Of a stretch of 7,703 bases of DNA, positions 6,312 to 7,703 are shown piece after piece. This stretch comes from an uncultured Eubacteriales bacterium (GTDB taxonomy: Bacteria > Bacillota_A > Clostridia > Lachnospirales > Lachnospiraceae), in contig ONVT01000337.1 in NCBI GenBank assembly GCA_900321365.1, forward strand, positions 1 through 7,703, in the 5' to 3' direction. How positions within the stretch are numbered: position 1 is the stretch's first letter; each line of letters opens with the position of its first letter. A program made the translations under genes and the position numbers. Below the pieces are notes generated by a model that worked only from the letters and a program-made list of their open reading frames with translations, had not been told where the DNA came from and made no database searches.

Positions 6312-6590
6312 ATGAAAAAGGGGGACATCGCAGAGGGGACCGTAATCCGATATGATTATCCGGGACAGGGTGTCCTGATTGCGGAAGAGAGGGAAGTATA
6401 TCTAAAAGGAGTACTGCCAGGACAGAAAGTCCGGTGCCGGATCAAAAAAAGAATTCCTCAAAGTGTGAGGCAATGCTGCTTGAGATTCTTGAGCATTCTG
6501 ATCTTGAGACGGAACCTGGCTGCGCTCATTTTCCTGAATGCGGAGGATGCCAGATGCAGACGCTTCCCTATGATCAGCAGTTATCGCTGA
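6312..6590 (+). pseudogene. rlmD: RlmD N-terminal TRAM domain, in a different frame from the catalytic body
   Basis: This is the true 5' end of the methyltransferase gene. ATG at 6312 has AAAGGA (6300-6305) 6 bases upstream. The first 46 residues read as a TRAM domain, an RNA-binding OB-type fold found at the N-terminus of RlmD/RumA enzymes: G-D-I-A-E-G-T-V-I near the start, P-G-Q-G-V-L-I, then the typical L-P-G-Q-K-V-R-C-R-I-K-K. After the A7 run at 6444-6450 this frame loses family similarity and stops at 6588-6590, giving 92 residues in all. The homologous sequence continues in the -1 frame. One extra A at the run would join both parts into a protein of about 461 residues, normal for the family. 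The entry is marked as broken because the frame is disrupted in the sequence given; slippage or a sequencing error could equally explain it. Confidence 0.75.
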
Positions 6591-7696
6591 AATCTGAACA
6601 GATCCATCGTCTGCTGAAAGATGTTCTGATTGATCCGGAGAATGGATGGTTCGAAGGCATCAGGAGATCACCTGTGGAAGAGGGCTACCGCAATAAGATG
6701 GAATTCACCTTCGGCGATTCCTTCAAAGGGGGTCCGATGGTGCTTGGAATGCATCGCAAGGGCAGCTGTTACGACATCATTGATACGACAGACTGCAGGA
6801 TCGTGGACCAGGATATCCGCCAGATCCGCACTGCTGTACTGGAAGTGGCTTCCGGAACCGGCTGCCATTATTATCACAGGATGACACATAAAGGTTTCTT
6901 CCGACATCTCCTGGTAAGAAAAGCCAGGTCGAGCGGCCAGATTCTGGTGGATATAGTGACGACGACACAGTTTCAGAGCGAACTGACGACACGGGAACTT
7001 GACCGGATGCTGGTAAGTAAACTGACATCTCTTTCACTCGAAGGTCAGATCGCAGGAATCCTTCACACATACAATGATTCTGTGGCAGACACGATACAGA
7101 ATGACCGGACAGATCTTCTGTACGGAACAGATCGTATCCGGGAGAGACTTCTGGGAATGGACTTCGAGATTACGCCGTTCTCTTTTTTTCAGACAAATAC
7201 CGCCGGAGCGGAGGTACTGTACGATACAGTCCGCAGCTATATCGGGGACACACGGGATAAGGTGATCTTTGATCTGTACAGCGGAACCGGGACAATCTCT
7301 CAGATTCTGGCACCGGTTGCGAGACATGTGACAGGCGTTGAGATTGTGGAGGAGGCAGTGGAAGCCGCCCGCAGAAATGCGCTTATGAATCACCTTTCAA
7401 ACTGTGATTTCATCTGTGCGGATGTTCTGAAGGCAATTGATTCTCTGAAAGAGAAGCCGGATATGATCATACTGGATCCTCCCCGTGACGGGATTCATCC
7501 AAAAGCACTGCCGAAGATCCTGAACTTTGGCGTTGACAGGATCGTTTATATCTCCTGCAAGGCAACCAGCCTGAAACGTGATCTCATTCCGATCCAACAG
7601 GCTGGATACCGGGTAAGGAAACTGTCTTTGACAGATCTATTTGCTGGGACTGCACACATTGAGTGCGTGACATTGATGACAAAGGGGGAGGGCTGA
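6434..7696 (+). CDS. rlmD: 23S rRNA (uracil-5-)-methyltransferase, RlmD/RumA family (catalytic body)
   Basis: This frame encodes the Fe-S and methyltransferase parts of a TrmA/RlmD-family enzyme that uses S-adenosylmethionine to methylate carbon 5 of a uracil in 23S rRNA (U1939 in E. coli RlmD). In 420-residue numbering from a GTG at 6434: 4Fe-4S cysteines C30, C36, C39 (C-x5-C-x2-C) and C121; P-F-S-F-F-Q-T-N-T (248-256); SAM-binding F-D-L-Y-S-G-T-G-T (279-287); D-P-P-R-D-G (348-353); the catalytic cysteine C375 in Y-I-S-C-K; and base E410 in A-H-I-E. All key residues are intact. The GTG has only a weak, distant AGGA, so it is probably not the natural start; translation most likely begins at 6312 and changes frame at 6444-6450. 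Without the shift the product lacks its TRAM domain. The target base could be U747 or both, as in bifunctional RlmCD. Stop is 7694-7696. Confidence 0.9.
   Translation: MPDQKKNSSKCEAMLLEILEHSDLETEPGCAHFPECGGCQMQTLPYDQQLSLKSEQIHRLLKDVLIDPENGWFEGIRRSPVEEGYRNKMEFTFGDSFKGGPMVLGMHRKGSCYDIIDTTDCRIVDQDIRQIRTAVLEVASGTGCHYYHRMTHKGFFRHLLVRKARSSGQILVDIVTTTQFQSELTTRELDRMLVSKLTSLSLEGQIAGILHTYNDSVADTIQNDRTDLLYGTDRIRERLLGMDFEITPFSFFQTNTAGAEVLYDTVRSYIGDTRDKVIFDLYSGTGTISQILAPVARHVTGVEIVEEAVEAARRNALMNHLSNCDFICADVLKAIDSLKEKPDMIILDPPRDGIHPKALPKILNFGVDRIVYISCKATSLKRDLIPIQQAGYRVRKLSLTDLFAGTAHIECVTLMTKGEG
6444..6450 (+). other. A7 run at the rlmD frame junction
   Basis: Seven A residues, followed by G, lie exactly where homology passes from the TRAM frame to the catalytic frame. 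The upstream frame reads ATC AAA AAA AGA; the downstream frame reads AAA AAG AAT. Adding one A (eight in all) restores a continuous family-like reading. A backward slip of one base by the ribosome, or insertion of one extra A by RNA polymerase, would do the same. A loss of one A by mutation or a sequencing miscount is the plainest explanation. Confidence 0.75.
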
Positions 7697-7703
7697 AAAA
7701 GCC
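7691..7703 (+). terminator. Possible start of a terminator hairpin, cut by the window edge
   Basis: GGCT (7691-7694), which includes the first base of the rlmD stop codon, can pair with AGCC (7700-7703) around GAAAA. The window ends at the stem, so neither extension nor a T run can be seen. It is listed only as a pointer. Confidence 0.2.

Noticed and set aside
6444..6450. A classical dnaX-type programmed -1 frameshift heptamer
   Set aside because: In the upstream frame the base before AAA AAA is C rather than A, so the tandem slip is imperfect, and I see no obvious strong stem just downstream. Slippage by RNA polymerase, mutation or sequencing error is more likely.

Overview
The window looks like a stretch of chromosomal housekeeping DNA from a Gram-positive anaerobe of the Clostridia, most likely a Lachnospiraceae relative. 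I infer this from protein family types only: a YerC-type TrpR-like regulator, a DUF1836 regulator, PcrA, an RlmD-type methyltransferase with a TRAM domain, SH3b surface proteins, strong GGAGG ribosome binding sites, and TTG starts. Base composition looks balanced by eye. I see no tRNA, rRNA, CRISPR array, insertion sequence or phage gene.

Layout. At 1-1847 there are two co-directional genes for extracytoplasmic SH3b-domain proteins: the 3' end of one (1-264) and a complete 515-residue lipoprotein (300-1847). They end at an intrinsic terminator (1889-1918). Then comes a YerC/TrpR-family regulator (1985-2278) whose 3' end overlaps by 9 bp the 3' end of a convergent DUF1836 regulator gene (2270-2956, minus strand). 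The DUF1836 gene diverges from a small conserved-looking protein gene (3027-3263) and pcrA (3330-5678). The short divergent region holds a good minus-strand sigma-A-type promoter overlapped by a perfect 8-bp inverted repeat. After pcrA comes a small single-span membrane protein with a very acidic tail (5802-6125), closed by a strong terminator (6171-6201). The last gene (6312-7696) encodes an RlmD-type 23S rRNA uracil-5-methyltransferase. Its N-terminal TRAM domain and its catalytic body lie in different frames, joined at a run of seven A residues.

How the genes fit together. PcrA (DNA repair and transcription-conflict helicase) and the rRNA methyltransferase are information-processing functions. 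The two regulators between the surface-protein genes and pcrA may control neighbouring genes, but no target is shown by sequence alone. yerC lying near pcrA recalls the Bacillus subtilis yerC-pcrB-pcrA neighbourhood.

I do not see a clear undescribed multi-gene system. The points most worth checking are the A7 frame break in rlmD, the perfect hairpin in its leader, the symmetric repeat in the DUF1836 promoter, and two uncharacterised small proteins (78 and 107 residues).
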